Assembly: GCA_945607565.1 (NCBI GenBank)
Contig: CALYZD010000007.1
Location: forward strand, 1-53,778
From: an uncultured Bacteroidales bacterium
GTDB taxonomy: Bacteria; Bacteroidota; Bacteroidia; Bacteroidales; Marinilabiliaceae
Length of the DNA stretch: 53,778 nucleotides
Direction: 5' to 3'
The notes under the pieces are model-generated. The model had not been told where the DNA came from, ran no database searches, and saw only the letters and a list, made by a program, of their open reading frames with translations. Shown piece after piece: positions 53,510 to 53,778 of the stretch (within the stretch, counting starts at the first letter, position 1; every line of letters starts with the position of its first letter). A program made the position numbers and the translations under genes.

Positions 53510-53778
53510 CTCATCGACGTGCAGAATGATTTCGCGGCAAGGGCCGACTGGTGCGTGAGGGACTATGCCTCAGCCAATCATCACCCGGTCATAAAGCTCA
53601 GGTCCGCCGCGCAGGACATCAAGGCCCGGGTGGGGGAGAAGGTCGTTCTTGACGCTTCAGGCAGCGAAGACCCCGACGGCGACAGGCTTCTCTTCCATTG
53701 GTGGACTTACGCCGAGGCAGGCACTTATGCCGGTGGCTTTTCCATTGATTCCAACAAGGCGAGACTGAAGTTCGCCAT
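53510..53778 (+). pseudogene. In-frame continuation of the DUF1593 gene past a premature TGA
   Basis: In the same frame as the preceding part, translation resumes LIDVQNDFAARADWCVRDYA and goes on through SGSEDPDGDRLLFHWWTYAE, an immunoglobulin-like C-terminal domain of DUF1593 proteins, without further stops for 89 codons to the edge. The TGA sits where homologues might carry Trp (TGG to TGA is one base). The gene is therefore either a pseudogene, a strain polymorphism or a sequencing error. It is also cut by the window end. Confidence 0.75.

Noticed and set aside
52451-53778. TGA recoding (selenocysteine or code change) in the DUF1593 gene
   Set aside because: Many genes in the window end in TGA, and no selenocysteine-insertion hairpin was evident after the codon.

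Overview
The window looks like a chromosomal segment from a gut-type Bacteroidales bacterium. Three things point there: the recurring Bacteroidota promoter signature (TAnnTTTG at about -7, often with TTTG about 19 bases upstream), the gene families (Bacteroidota putative porin, UpxY/NusG-like factor, DUF4861 and DUF1593 proteins, a T9SS-like C-terminal tail), and a menaquinone pathway. The rather GC-rich coding DNA would fit Muribaculaceae, Barnesiellaceae or a similar family, but I cannot fix the family. I saw no rRNA, tRNA, CRISPR array, transposase or prophage gene.

Layout. 1-5.2 kb: a TonB-C protein, a lipoprotein, and the complete dTDP-L-rhamnose operon rfbA-rfbC-rfbD-rfbB. 5.6-9.8 kb: a secreted multidomain protein, an MltF-like murein transglycosylase, and an RlmL-like RNA methyltransferase with an altered catalytic motif. 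10.1-24 kb: a hexuronate/pectin-product locus. Its left arm (minus) is LacI regulator-kduI-kduD-DUF4861. Its right arm (plus) is uxaC-kdgK-kdgA-exuT, then a second LacI regulator-yhcH-like-uxaB-uxaA. All branches converge on 2-keto-3-deoxygluconate (KDG) and then pyruvate plus glyceraldehyde-3-phosphate. 24.1-32.4 kb: dapA, a divergent ACT-domain protein sharing a palindromic promoter region with it, galM, then dapF, a NusG-like factor, ftsE, mltG and a putative porin (minus). 32.6-40.7 kb: valS, then menaquinone genes split into two convergent units (menC-GNAT on plus; menF-menD-menB on minus). 40.9-47.6 kb: a four-gene plus-strand run (TPR/PD40 outer-membrane protein, DEDDh exonuclease, FAH-family hydrolase, very large NtrY-like histidine kinase). 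47.6-49.5 kb: RDD membrane protein and der (minus). 49.6-51.9 kb: a DUF2807 protein, then a hemerythrin/RIC-like protein paired with a LuxR-type regulator whose receiver lacks the phospho-acceptor Asp. The window ends inside a DUF1593 gene interrupted by an in-frame TGA.

How the genes work together. ExuT imports hexuronates. UxaC, UxaB and UxaA convert galacturonate to KDG, while KduI and KduD convert the unsaturated uronate made by polysaccharide lyases to KDG. KdgK and the KDPG aldolase finish the route. LacI-type operators sit in the central divergent region (14.2-14.5 kb). Several strong hairpins (after exuT, between uxaB and uxaA, between uxaC and kdgK) suggest the locus is tuned as several transcripts. 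Start codons were moved from the longest open frame wherever a -7 element, signal peptide or conserved N-terminus showed the longer start to be wrong.
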